Below are positions 45,141 to 53,340 of a stretch of 64,000 bases of DNA, piece by piece; within the stretch, counting starts at the first letter, position 1; the number at the start of each line of letters is the position of its first letter. The stretch is from Chlorobium sp. (GTDB lineage: Bacteria; Bacteroidota; Chlorobiia; Chlorobiales; Chlorobiaceae): NCBI GenBank assembly GCA_005862285.1, contig SZXW01000010.1, forward strand, positions 1-64,000. The letters are read 5' to 3'. A model generated the notes under the pieces. The model was not told where the DNA came from and did no database searches. It saw only the letters and a list, made by a program, of their open reading frames with translations. The position numbers were made by a program, and so were the translations under genes.

Positions 45141-45640
45141 CGTTTTGTCTCCAGTGCCGTTTGAATCTGTTTTTCGAGACCGGTCCGGTCGGACTCCTTG
45201 AATCCCTGATGCTGGAATATGATCTTTCCATCCCTGCCGATCAGGAAGCTTGTCGGCATACCCTTGACCCCGTAACTGCGAGGCGTCATTCCTTTTGAAT
45301 CGAAAGCCACAGGAAACTTAGCGGGAAGCTGGGAGAGGAATTTCAGGGCGTCCTCATTTTTCGCATCGAGGTTAACACCGATGACTTTAAGCCCCTGGGC
45401 CCTGAATTTGTCATGGATGGAATTCAGCCAGGGAAACGATTGTTTGCAGGGACCGCACCATGATGCCCAAAAATCGAGGTAAACTACAGAACCCGCAATA
45501 TTCGACAATTTCACGTTTCCCTGTGTGCCCGGAAGATCGAAATCAGGGGCGGTATTGCCCGGATCGAGCGCAAATGCCCGTGTACTGGAGCTCAGACACA
45601 GCAGCAGGGCAAGGAGAAAAAAGCTTAATTTATTTTTCAT
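45137..45640 (-). CDS. TlpA-like periplasmic thioredoxin
   Basis: A 167-residue thioredoxin-fold protein with a signal peptide (FFLLALLLCLSSSTRAFA). The active site is WASWCGPCKQSFPWLN at about residues 59-74, and the cis-Pro is in GVKGMPTSFLIGRDGKI. It is probably a reductase for Cys in exported proteins. The DUF4266 lipoprotein directly downstream, with its Cys-Gly-Cys tail, is an obvious candidate substrate. Confidence 0.92.
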   Translation of the reverse strand: MKNKLSFFLLALLLCLSSSTRAFALDPGNTAPDFDLPGTQGNVKLSNIAGSVVYLDFWASWCGPCKQSFPWLNSIHDKFRAQGLKVIGVNLDAKNEDALKFLSQLPAKFPVAFDSKGMTPRSYGVKGMPTSFLIGRDGKIIFQHQGFKESDRTGLEKQIQTALETKR

Positions 45641-46019
45641 TGGCGATCATTACAATAAAATAGTTGAACAACCAACCTGAAACACATTACACGAGCTATT
45701 ATGGAATTACATTTATTATTGCGTAAATGTACTGATTATATTTTTTTATACAAGCTCAATTTTTTTTATACAAGCTTAATCAATAAAAAAAAACGACAGA
45801 TGAACGGAACTCTGTAAAGAGGATTTAGATGATCGTATTATGGCGGTATTGTCAATCATGACGCCGGGTTCACTTGAGATTGGTATTCAAGGTATCGCTG
45901 ACCGAACCCGGCCTTACCGTCTTGCCCAGGGAATGCTGAACCGAAAGACCCCTTGTGCCTTTTCAGCCCCTCTCCGATCTGAATAATAAGGGGCTGGACC
46001 GGGAATATGCATACTGAAG
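45641..46019. other. Intergenic region with hairpins
   Basis: A 379-base gap between the TlpA operon start and the beta-lactamase end. It contains a near-repeat of TTTTTTTATACAAGCT at about 45740-45780. It also contains an inverted repeat GCCGGGTTC/GAACCCGGC (45863-45871 and 45904-45912) and CAGCCCC/GGGGCTG (45964-45970 and 45990-45996). None is followed by a clean T-run. No gene is supported. Confidence 0.5.
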
Positions 46020-46799
46020 TTATCTGATAATCCCCTTTTTCTTAAGTGCTTCGAAAACAAGCTTTTTTCGAAATGGCAGGTCGGCATCCGAACGGATATC
46101 TATGTTCGTGGCAAAAAACCAGACGTCGTCAGCAGTTTCAACATAGCCGACATACCAGCCAATCTGCGGTTTCACTCTCGCAGCCCATCCTGTCTTTGCC
46201 CTGACGGTATAACCCTGACCTTTTTCGCTCACCATGATTTCCGCAAGTTTATCATAGACAGAAGAACTGAATGGAAACTTCAGGAGATAAACCTTCTTCA
46301 GGAACTTCACCTGTTCTACTGGACTGATCAAAAGAGAACCGTCCAGCCAGAAGGAATCTGTTTCAAAGGGTCCGCTCAACCTGCCGTAGCCGGCCTCGTG
46401 CAGGTACCGGCGGTATTTTTCGGCACCAACCTTTCGGGCAAGTTCCTGGTAATACCACAGGCAGGAAACCCTGAACGCGCTTTCGAGCGTCTGGTCACTG
46501 TTCCATTCAGGATAATCATAGTGAGTGCCATCCCATTTCAGCAGGTTGTTTTCCGGGGTCACTGCATGTTCCTGCAAGGCGATCAGCGTATTGAAAATCT
46601 TGAAGGTCGATGCGGGAGAAACCCTGCGACGCGCACGCATGTCATTGAAAATGAAGCTTCTATCCGATTTCAGAGAGCGGATGACCATAGTGCCTTGAAT
46701 GCCATTCTTCATGAACAGCTCCGCCAGTTGACGGTCTTCGGCAAACGTCCGGCCTGCGGACAGGTGTAAGAAGGCAATAAGCAGGAAAAGGCGCAACAT
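46020..46799 (-). CDS. Class D (OXA-like) beta-lactamase
   Basis: A 259-residue exported serine hydrolase with signal peptide (LFLLIAFLHLSAGRTFA). S64-TFK (PASTFKIFN), S112-C-L and K202-TGW are the three class D motifs; the usual YGN is GYGR here. GSLLISPVEQVKFLKKVY and PQIGWYVGYVETADDVWFFA are also typical. It should hydrolyse beta-lactams in the periplasm, with spectrum unknown. Base composition is like its surroundings and no mobile element is near, so it looks resident. Confidence 0.93.
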   Translation of the reverse strand: MLRLFLLIAFLHLSAGRTFAEDRQLAELFMKNGIQGTMVIRSLKSDRSFIFNDMRARRRVSPASTFKIFNTLIALQEHAVTPENNLLKWDGTHYDYPEWNSDQTLESAFRVSCLWYYQELARKVGAEKYRRYLHEAGYGRLSGPFETDSFWLDGSLLISPVEQVKFLKKVYLLKFPFSSSVYDKLAEIMVSEKGQGYTVRAKTGWAARVKPQIGWYVGYVETADDVWFFATNIDIRSDADLPFRKKLVFEALKKKGIIR

Positions 46800-46962
46800 A
46801 AGCGATATGAAACCTGATTGGTTAAGGAAACCGCCGTATACCGGTTTTGGAAAAACATCCTTTCATCAAATATACGTATACAGCTTTTCAGGTTATTAGC
46901 ATATACCTTTACTCGACCTGCAGATGCTGCAGTAATCAGGCGATTCATGTATGTAATGCCAG

Positions 46963-49239
46963 TTACCTGCCCTCCCACTGCACAATCTGACTGGTTTTCG
47001 AGCGTACAGCAAACTTTGGATTTGCGGATGAGAAAAGCTGCAGGGCTGCGAGATGACCGCGGGAAAGAAATGAACCCGGTATGAAATAACACAGCTCGGG
47101 ACGAACATAATGCAACCATGATGTGATCTCTTCACGTTGTTTTTCCGCAAAACGGTAGACCCAGAGAAAAACAATGTCTGCCTTGTAACGCTCTTCCTGC
47201 TTCAAACGGCTTGTGCCTGAAACAAAGAGCAGTGACCGGTTCCTGTACCAGATTTTCAGGACCTTTTCTCCGGGCCTCGCAATCACCATCGTCGGCAGGA
47301 CCAGCAGAGAATCGGCACGCTGCAAATGATATCTTGCCGGAACAAGTGAAATGAGTGAATCTGGAGAAAAGAACTGGACAGCTGCCTCGGTCGGGGCCAG
47401 ATTGTACTCCTCGATCTGGCGGGCGATCCTTTTGTTATCTTTTGCAGCACTGCCGGCATCGATCTGAACAGTATGGTTACCGGCAGAAACCAGTACCGCA
47501 ACGTTTCGCCCGAGGTTCACCGTAACAAGCGATGGCGCATCGGGAGATACATGCAATAAAAACGAATACCAGAACAACAGATTTATCCCGATCAGAAGCG
47601 AAACGGCAAGCCTGCCCCATGCCTTAAGGTATGCGCTGTATATCACAGCTACGAGACTCGTGTAATACAACAGAACTTCTGTAAGATCCGGTTTCAGGCT
47701 TATCGTTGCCCAGGGAAATCGGCTGAAAAAGTCCGCTGACTTCAGGGTAAGAGTGGCAAAAAACAGTGCGCTTTCCGCAAAAATCGACGCAGCATAGGCT
47801 GAAACAAGGTTCAGGAGCAGCATGGGAACCAGTGCATACATCAGAAACGTGGAAAAAAGCACGACAGGAATATTGGCAAGCAGGCTGACAAGGGAAAAGG
47901 TGCCGAAATAGCAGGCAACAACTGGCGATACCCCGACAATAGCTGCTACGGTAACAAGGAAGCTGCTGTACAAAAAGTACCAAGCCGCCCGAATGATTCC
48001 CTTTTTTTCAGGCTTTGTGGCATTGAAACAGGGATATAGCAGAAGTATCCCGAGAACAGCACCATTTGTCATCAGAAATCCGGGGTTCAGAAGATCAAAG
48101 GGATCAAGAAACAAAATGATGATATCGGAAAGGGCAAGAGAATTCAGAGGATAGCTCTTCCGGCCAAGAGTCTGGCCGGCAAGCATCACGGCCGTCATGA
48201 TTGCTGCCCGCTTCACCGAAGGAGAATTACCTGTTACATAACAATAGACGACAATAATGAAGAGAACAAGCAGGAATGCTGTCCACCGTCCCGCTGTAGT
48301 GACCTTCAGGCGCTGCAGCAAAACATGAACGACAAGCACGAGCAACCCGACATTGAACCCCGAAACTGCAAGAATATGGGCTGTCCCCGTAATCTTGAAT
48401 GTTTCGAACACCTCTTCGGGCAGATACTGCTTTTCACCGGTCAGCACACCAGCGGCAAGCTTGCGTTCCTCACCGTCAGGCATGAGTTGTTCGAGAGTTC
48501 TCGTAATATACCGATAAACGGGGTTCACGATAAAGCGTTCGAACAAACCAGGCCGAGACTCCCCTTCTTTCTGCACCTGCCAGGGACCCGCAGTATAAAG
48601 CTGAACGGAAATCTGCTTCATCCTTGCGGCCTGCCGAGGAGAAAATTCACCCCTGTTGGCAGCTTCGGGAAGATAGTCGAGCATTCCCTTGACCCTGATC
48701 ATGTCACCCTGCTGAAGTTGCAGTCGAGAGTCCGAAACGGTACGGATAAACACATTTACCCTGTCATGAACCTGCACGGTTTTACCGTTTTCGAATACCT
48801 CTTCCGTTTCCATCATGAAACCTGTGCCCTTCTCCGAACAATCGGGACGGCTTTCAACACGGCCATAGAGCAGTAAAACTTTCCCGGCATAAGGAATCAG
48901 CCCGTTCACGGATGCATAATTGAGCCGGTAGTCAGCAAATGCTGCAAATGATATGACAACAAACAGGGTATAACTGAAAACGGTGAAGGGGAAAGGAAAC
49001 CTGCAGGTACGTTTCAATTTCTCAAAAACCGAACAGACAATCAGAAAAATCAGAGAAATTGCACAAACGGCAAGCCATATTTCAAGATCGAGCCGTATGA
49101 AAACACCGAAAAGAATCCCTGCCATTATACAAAAAAGCAGCCTGACGGCAGGATACGGTGCAAGCGAAAACGTTATCGCTTGCCTGCCTATATTTTTCGT
49201 TCGCAGCAAATCATTGTTTTGTATATTCTTTGTTTTCAT
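46963..49239 (-). CDS. ComEC/Rec2-type DNA uptake channel
   Basis: A protein of about 758 residues. Two N-terminal membrane helices and an OB-like domain (GKVLLLYGRVESRPDCSEKG) are followed by the Competence channel (LAAGVLTGEKQYLPEEVFET, HILAVSGFNVGLLVLVVHVL, YVTGNSPSVKRAAIMTAV). The C-terminal region (LVTVNLGRNVAVLVSAGNH) occupies the place of the metallo-beta-lactamase domain but has no HxHxDH motif. The ATG at 49239 shares bases with an ATG on the opposite strand near metF; an internal start nearer SLAPYPAVRLL is possible. Confidence 0.9.
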   Translation of the reverse strand: MKTKNIQNNDLLRTKNIGRQAITFSLAPYPAVRLLFCIMAGILFGVFIRLDLEIWLAVCAISLIFLIVCSVFEKLKRTCRFPFPFTVFSYTLFVVISFAAFADYRLNYASVNGLIPYAGKVLLLYGRVESRPDCSEKGTGFMMETEEVFENGKTVQVHDRVNVFIRTVSDSRLQLQQGDMIRVKGMLDYLPEAANRGEFSPRQAARMKQISVQLYTAGPWQVQKEGESRPGLFERFIVNPVYRYITRTLEQLMPDGEERKLAAGVLTGEKQYLPEEVFETFKITGTAHILAVSGFNVGLLVLVVHVLLQRLKVTTAGRWTAFLLVLFIIVVYCYVTGNSPSVKRAAIMTAVMLAGQTLGRKSYPLNSLALSDIIILFLDPFDLLNPGFLMTNGAVLGILLLYPCFNATKPEKKGIIRAAWYFLYSSFLVTVAAIVGVSPVVACYFGTFSLVSLLANIPVVLFSTFLMYALVPMLLLNLVSAYAASIFAESALFFATLTLKSADFFSRFPWATISLKPDLTEVLLYYTSLVAVIYSAYLKAWGRLAVSLLIGINLLFWYSFLLHVSPDAPSLVTVNLGRNVAVLVSAGNHTVQIDAGSAAKDNKRIARQIEEYNLAPTEAAVQFFSPDSLISLVPARYHLQRADSLLVLPTMVIARPGEKVLKIWYRNRSLLFVSGTSRLKQEERYKADIVFLWVYRFAEKQREEITSWLHYVRPELCYFIPGSFLSRGHLAALQLFSSANPKFAVRSKTSQIVQWEGR

Positions 49240-49264
49240 GAAGCCTTTAAACATTCTTGCCTGC

Positions 49265-50134
49265 ATGCTTGTCAAAGACATTCTGAACTCTGCCGTTAAA
49301 CCTGTTTTCAGCTTCGAGTTCTTTCCTCCGAAAAAGGACGAGGATTGGGAAACCCTTTTCGAAACCATTGCCGCACTCTCCCCTCTCAATCCTTCCTATG
49401 TAAGTGTCACTTACGGCGCAGGCGGCTCTACCCGCTCGAGAACACATGACCTGGTGGTAAGAATTCAGAAACAGACAGGTCTGACGGTAGTCTCACATCT
49501 GACATGCATCTGCTCCAGCGAAGAAGAAACCGGAACCATCCTGCAGAACTATCTTGACAACGGCATCAACAACGTCCTGGCCCTGAGGGGCGATAAACCC
49601 GCCGGAATAGCCACGCTCGAAGAGGCGATCAAGGATTTTCCCCACTCGATAGATCTTGTCCGGTTCATAAAAAAGAACTTTCCGTCCATCGGAGTCGGCG
49701 TTGCTGGCTTTCCGGAAGGGCATCCCGAAACGCCAAACAGGATGCAGGAAATAGAGTATCTGAAAGCAAAAGTTGATGCTGGTGCCGATTACATCGTAAC
49801 ACAACTCTTTTTCGACAACCGCGATTTCTTCGACTTCGTCGAACGTTGCGCTATTGCCGGTATCACAATACCAATCATTCCAGGGATCATGCCGGTCACT
49901 ACCCGCAAAGGGATGATCAGGATGTCCGAACTGGCGCTTGGAGCGAGAATTCCAGCACCTCTCATGAAACAGGTCCTTGCAGCCGGCAATGATACCGAAG
50001 TAGCGGCAATCGGCATCGAATGGGCGACAAGGCAGGTCCAGGAGCTCATCGACAACCATATCCGCGGTATTCACTTCTACACCCTCAACATGGCCGACGC
50101 CACGCTCAGGATTTTCAGGAACATACACGAATGA
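49265..50134 (+). CDS. metF: 5,10-methylenetetrahydrofolate reductase
   Basis: A 289-residue TIM-barrel flavoenzyme that provides methyl-THF for methionine. PVFSFEFFPPKKDEDWETLF holds the catalytic Glu region, VSVTYGAGGSTRSRTHDLV, NVLALRGDKPAG and GADYIVTQLFFDNRDFFDF are all conserved. I chose the ATG at 49265 because the KDIL...KPVFSFEFF start matches the family; an ATG at 49238 adds nine residues and overlaps the comEC start on the other strand. Confidence 0.95.
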   Translation: MLVKDILNSAVKPVFSFEFFPPKKDEDWETLFETIAALSPLNPSYVSVTYGAGGSTRSRTHDLVVRIQKQTGLTVVSHLTCICSSEEETGTILQNYLDNGINNVLALRGDKPAGIATLEEAIKDFPHSIDLVRFIKKNFPSIGVGVAGFPEGHPETPNRMQEIEYLKAKVDAGADYIVTQLFFDNRDFFDFVERCAIAGITIPIIPGIMPVTTRKGMIRMSELALGARIPAPLMKQVLAAGNDTEVAAIGIEWATRQVQELIDNHIRGIHFYTLNMADATLRIFRNIHE

Positions 50135-50186
50135 CCATCAGCCGGATACAACAAATCTGATAATCCTCGAAGGCTCTTTCTTTCCA

Positions 50187-50209
50187 CCCCTTGTTTGCAA
50201 GGGGTTTTT
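50187..50209 (+). terminator. Rho-independent terminator after metF
   Basis: CCCCTTG at 50187-50193 and CAAGGGG at 50198-50204 enclose a four-base loop and are followed by TTTTT. Confidence 0.92.
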
Positions 50210-50293
50210 CATTCATTCAGCTCAATAATGATTTACTTAATTAATGCAGATATTTCAATATAAAAATATCATCAAAAAAAGCAGAATGAAATC

Positions 50294-50332
50294 AAAAAAG
50301 GCCGCCCCTGCAGAAAAAAACCGGGACAGCCT
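50294..50332 (-). terminator. Rho-independent terminator after the minus-strand esterase
   Basis: On the minus strand AGGCTGTCCC (50332-50323) pairs with GGGGCGGCCT (50309-50300) including two G-U pairs, and six T residues follow. Confidence 0.75.
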
Positions 50333-50359
50333 GAAAGCGGATATGAACTGTTCTGTTAC

Positions 50360-51259
50360 CTAAAGTCTCTCAAAGAATGTTATGGCATCCATCATGTTCT
50401 GAAATTCGGGGTTTGCATTTTCCAGAAGCTTTCCATCGTGTACGATCGGTTCTTTCAGTACGACGCTCGCATGAGCAACACCGTAATCCTTCGGGATCCT
50501 GAAAAAGCTGAACTGTTCCTGAACCGAGACGTTCTGCAACTTTTCTATAGCGGTGATATCTGCTGTCGTATCGCACTCAGAATGTGCGGCAAACACTTTT
50601 TTGGGAAAAGGAAATTTCTGACTGAACCCGCCGGTTAAGGAATCCGTTTCCCCGATGAGCCTCGCCAGTTGAGCGGCGCCATCCAGGTCAATATGATTAT
50701 AGCGGTAAGGGTTTTCTCCTATCAGTGGCTGATTGTTGTCGAGCAGGTCGGCGAGAAAAGTCCTCAGCAGGATTTCCTTCAATTCACCCGTGATACCGAA
50801 TGGTCCTCCGGCCAGATCGAGCGCCGCGGAAAAAAGATAGACAGCTCCGTTGACTTTCGGGTTTACCGCCCCCATGTAGAAACTGAGGGTACCTCCCGTT
50901 GAAAGTCCGCCGATCGATATATCCCCGGATCTGGATACGGCTGCATTGACAGCAAAACTGACGTTTGCTTTCCATTCCTCGAGCTCAACACCCTCCATTC
51001 CGTCAGGCTCTTTCAGACCATGACATTGCAGCAGGGGTATATAAACATTGTAGCCAAGCTGATAGAAAAAATACTCTCCAATCGCCGTCATGAAGTAGGG
51101 TGAATCCGAAAGTCCGTGCACAAGTACTACCGCTTTCCGTTCTGTTCCCGGATGCTCCAGGATTCTCGGATAACAGCCATCCCGGACGTTGTCCGGGGAA
51201 AAATAGCTGAACCGGCCATAGTAGTCCAGCCACTCATGATCACGTGTTTTGCCAACCAT
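50360..51259 (-). CDS. Alpha/beta hydrolase (carboxylesterase-like)
   Basis: A 299-residue enzyme. AVVLVHGLSDSPYFMTAIGE is the oxyanion region, SIGGLSTGGTLSFY the nucleophile elbow (Ser at about 141), and GVAHASVVL the likely catalytic His. There is no signal peptide. YIPLLQCHGLKEPDGMEGVE is reminiscent of monoacylglycerol lipase/carboxylesterase relatives. The substrate is unknown. It follows the pycAB genes on the same strand, but with a 45-base gap and its own terminator. Confidence 0.85.
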   Translation of the reverse strand: MVGKTRDHEWLDYYGRFSYFSPDNVRDGCYPRILEHPGTERKAVVLVHGLSDSPYFMTAIGEYFFYQLGYNVYIPLLQCHGLKEPDGMEGVELEEWKANVSFAVNAAVSRSGDISIGGLSTGGTLSFYMGAVNPKVNGAVYLFSAALDLAGGPFGITGELKEILLRTFLADLLDNNQPLIGENPYRYNHIDLDGAAQLARLIGETDSLTGGFSQKFPFPKKVFAAHSECDTTADITAIEKLQNVSVQEQFSFFRIPKDYGVAHASVVLKEPIVHDGKLLENANPEFQNMMDAITFFERL

Positions 51260-51304
51260 CTTTTGCCAGTTTCAGAAACAAACATCATATCGATTGATCC
51301 CGGG

Positions 51305-53335
51305 TCAGGACTCTTCCTTCACCTCTTCGAGCACAAAAAGAAGCTGGCCCTGTTTCACCATCTGGTTGAGCTTGACCGGAATCTCCTTGATCTGGGCATT
51401 GTAGGGTGCAAAAATCGCGTTTTCCATCTTCATGGCTTCGAGGTTTGCAATTTCTTCGCCCTTGTGGACAATATCTCCGACTTTGACCGATCCCCTTTCA
51501 GGGTTTCCAATGCGCCAGACGGTACCGTTGATCGGTGCTCCGATGTCCGCGAGGCCTTTGGCCATCCTGATCTCCTCTTTTCTGGCGCGGGGCGTTTCGA
51601 TCTGGAACACACGCATCTGATTGTTGACCTTCATCACGGCGTGAATGATACCGTCGTGTTCCGCACCTATCGACACGCGTTCGATGGAGTAAGGCACGCC
51701 CCTGTATTCGAATTCGACCTTGGCTCCCGCCCTCTTGAGACCGGACCTCCAGACATCCGTCGGCAGGACGCAGGGTGCCTCACCGTATTTTTCACGGAAC
51801 CTGATGAACTCGAGCGCATCTTTCGGATGCATGAGGTAGAGAATGAACTCCTCTTCGCTTGGTGAACGATCGAGATGCTCGGAAAGTTCGTGGCGGATTC
51901 GGGCAAGGTCTTCCACAGCTACAGCATCCAGCGGGGAATCTTCGTGCCGCTGGAGGATCTTCTCCTGCCCCTCCTCACCGAAGGTGCTGGTATAAACCCA
52001 GTCGGCAGGCCAGCCCATGGGCAGCTTGCCGTAACTTCCCATAATCAGCTGCTTGAAATCTCCTGGAGCGGACCTGAAAAGATGAAGCAGCTCTTCCTGA
52101 TCCTCGGCTGACATGGCACCGAAATCCTGCTTCTTCTCCTCGACAAAGCGGGAAAGAAGCTGGATCACATGATTGACACCGGCCATGCCGCGCTCCTTGG
52201 CGTAGTGGTTCACGATGCCGCTTGAAGTGACCCAGGTGATCTGTGAACCTGGAGTCACATCGAAATATTTCACGATCTGGTTATAGAGCGACATCACTTT
52301 CAGGATAGCCGGCATGAGATGCAGGAACCCGCCTTTCTGCGCCTGCTCGAATGAGCTCGGAAAGGCACCGCCGGGCATCCGGTGCATGACCACCCCGTAA
52401 TCGAACCCTTTGAACGGCGACTCGGCCCACTCGTAATGCCCGATCCACTCGCGCACCTTCTGGACGGCTGCATCCGCCTCCTTGTGGTTGAGATGGACGT
52501 TCATGCCCGATTCCTCGAGGTATGCAGCCACGCTCAGCAGCGGGGCCTGGCCGAAAAAACGGGTAAGAGAGTCCTCTTCGACATCGACGATGCTTGCGCC
52601 GGCCTGTGCGGCAGCAAGGATCGCCGGCAGAGCGAGGCCGTCGGTGGCATGGCGGTGGTACTGCAGAACGAGGCCGGGCCAGGCCTGCTTGATGGCATCG
52701 AACAGCGAATGAATGCGTTTCGGGCTGCCGACACCAGCCATATCCTTGATACAGAGAATGATTTCCTCCGTGCCGCCGCACAGATCGACCATCTCCCTTA
52801 CAAGCCCGAGATAGTAATCGTTCGTCGTCCAGTCCGCCTGTGTGAAGGAGATGGCCGGCTGGAACAGGCGACTGCGTTTCATGACCACTTCAGCGACGGT
52901 CCTCATGTTGCGAACATCGTTCAGGAACGAGAAACAGCGCCACACATCGATATCGACACGTGAGATCACGTGCTCAATGATGTTTTTCGGGTATGGCCGG
53001 TAACCCCAGAGGTTGGTTTCGCGCACGAGAGTCTGCAGAAGCACGTTCGGCATCTTCTCCCTGAGGAGCGCGATCTCCTCGAAAGGGCTTTCGCGGCGGT
53101 TCATGATCCCGACATGCCACCTTGCGCCGCCATGGCACTCCGCACTGAAGAGCCCCATTTCGTCGTAGTTGGAAGAGAGGGTGGAAAGGTCGCGCATGCG
53201 CAGCCGGTTTTTATAGTCCGACTGACCGGCATCCCTCATTCCGGTCGATGTCAGGGCTATAGCACCCAGATTGCGGACACTGCTCACTATTTCTTTCGGG
53301 GACATCCCCGGTTTGACAAAAACAGAATCGGTCAT
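51305..53335 (-). CDS. Pyruvate carboxylase subunit B (carboxyltransferase plus biotinyl domain)
   Basis: A 676-residue protein. Residues about 25-320 form the carboxyltransferase barrel: GMRDAGQSDYKNRLRMRD, CIKDMAGVGSP with the carbamylated Lys, and LQYHRHATDGLALP with metal His. The conserved carboxylase region follows, and the last 75 residues are a biotinyl domain with LEAMKMENAIFAPY. With the biotin carboxylase 5 bases upstream it should carboxylate pyruvate to oxaloacetate, feeding the reductive TCA cycle. Oxaloacetate decarboxylase is less likely because no membrane subunit is encoded. Confidence 0.9.
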   Translation of the reverse strand: MTDSVFVKPGMSPKEIVSSVRNLGAIALTSTGMRDAGQSDYKNRLRMRDLSTLSSNYDEMGLFSAECHGGARWHVGIMNRRESPFEEIALLREKMPNVLLQTLVRETNLWGYRPYPKNIIEHVISRVDIDVWRCFSFLNDVRNMRTVAEVVMKRSRLFQPAISFTQADWTTNDYYLGLVREMVDLCGGTEEIILCIKDMAGVGSPKRIHSLFDAIKQAWPGLVLQYHRHATDGLALPAILAAAQAGASIVDVEEDSLTRFFGQAPLLSVAAYLEESGMNVHLNHKEADAAVQKVREWIGHYEWAESPFKGFDYGVVMHRMPGGAFPSSFEQAQKGGFLHLMPAILKVMSLYNQIVKYFDVTPGSQITWVTSSGIVNHYAKERGMAGVNHVIQLLSRFVEEKKQDFGAMSAEDQEELLHLFRSAPGDFKQLIMGSYGKLPMGWPADWVYTSTFGEEGQEKILQRHEDSPLDAVAVEDLARIRHELSEHLDRSPSEEEFILYLMHPKDALEFIRFREKYGEAPCVLPTDVWRSGLKRAGAKVEFEYRGVPYSIERVSIGAEHDGIIHAVMKVNNQMRVFQIETPRARKEEIRMAKGLADIGAPINGTVWRIGNPERGSVKVGDIVHKGEEIANLEAMKMENAIFAPYNAQIKEIPVKLNQMVKQGQLLFVLEEVKEES

Positions 53336-53340
53336 ATCGG

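Noticed and set aside
45863-45996. Terminator hairpins behind the beta-lactamase gene
   Set aside because: Both inverted repeats lack a following T-run on either strand.
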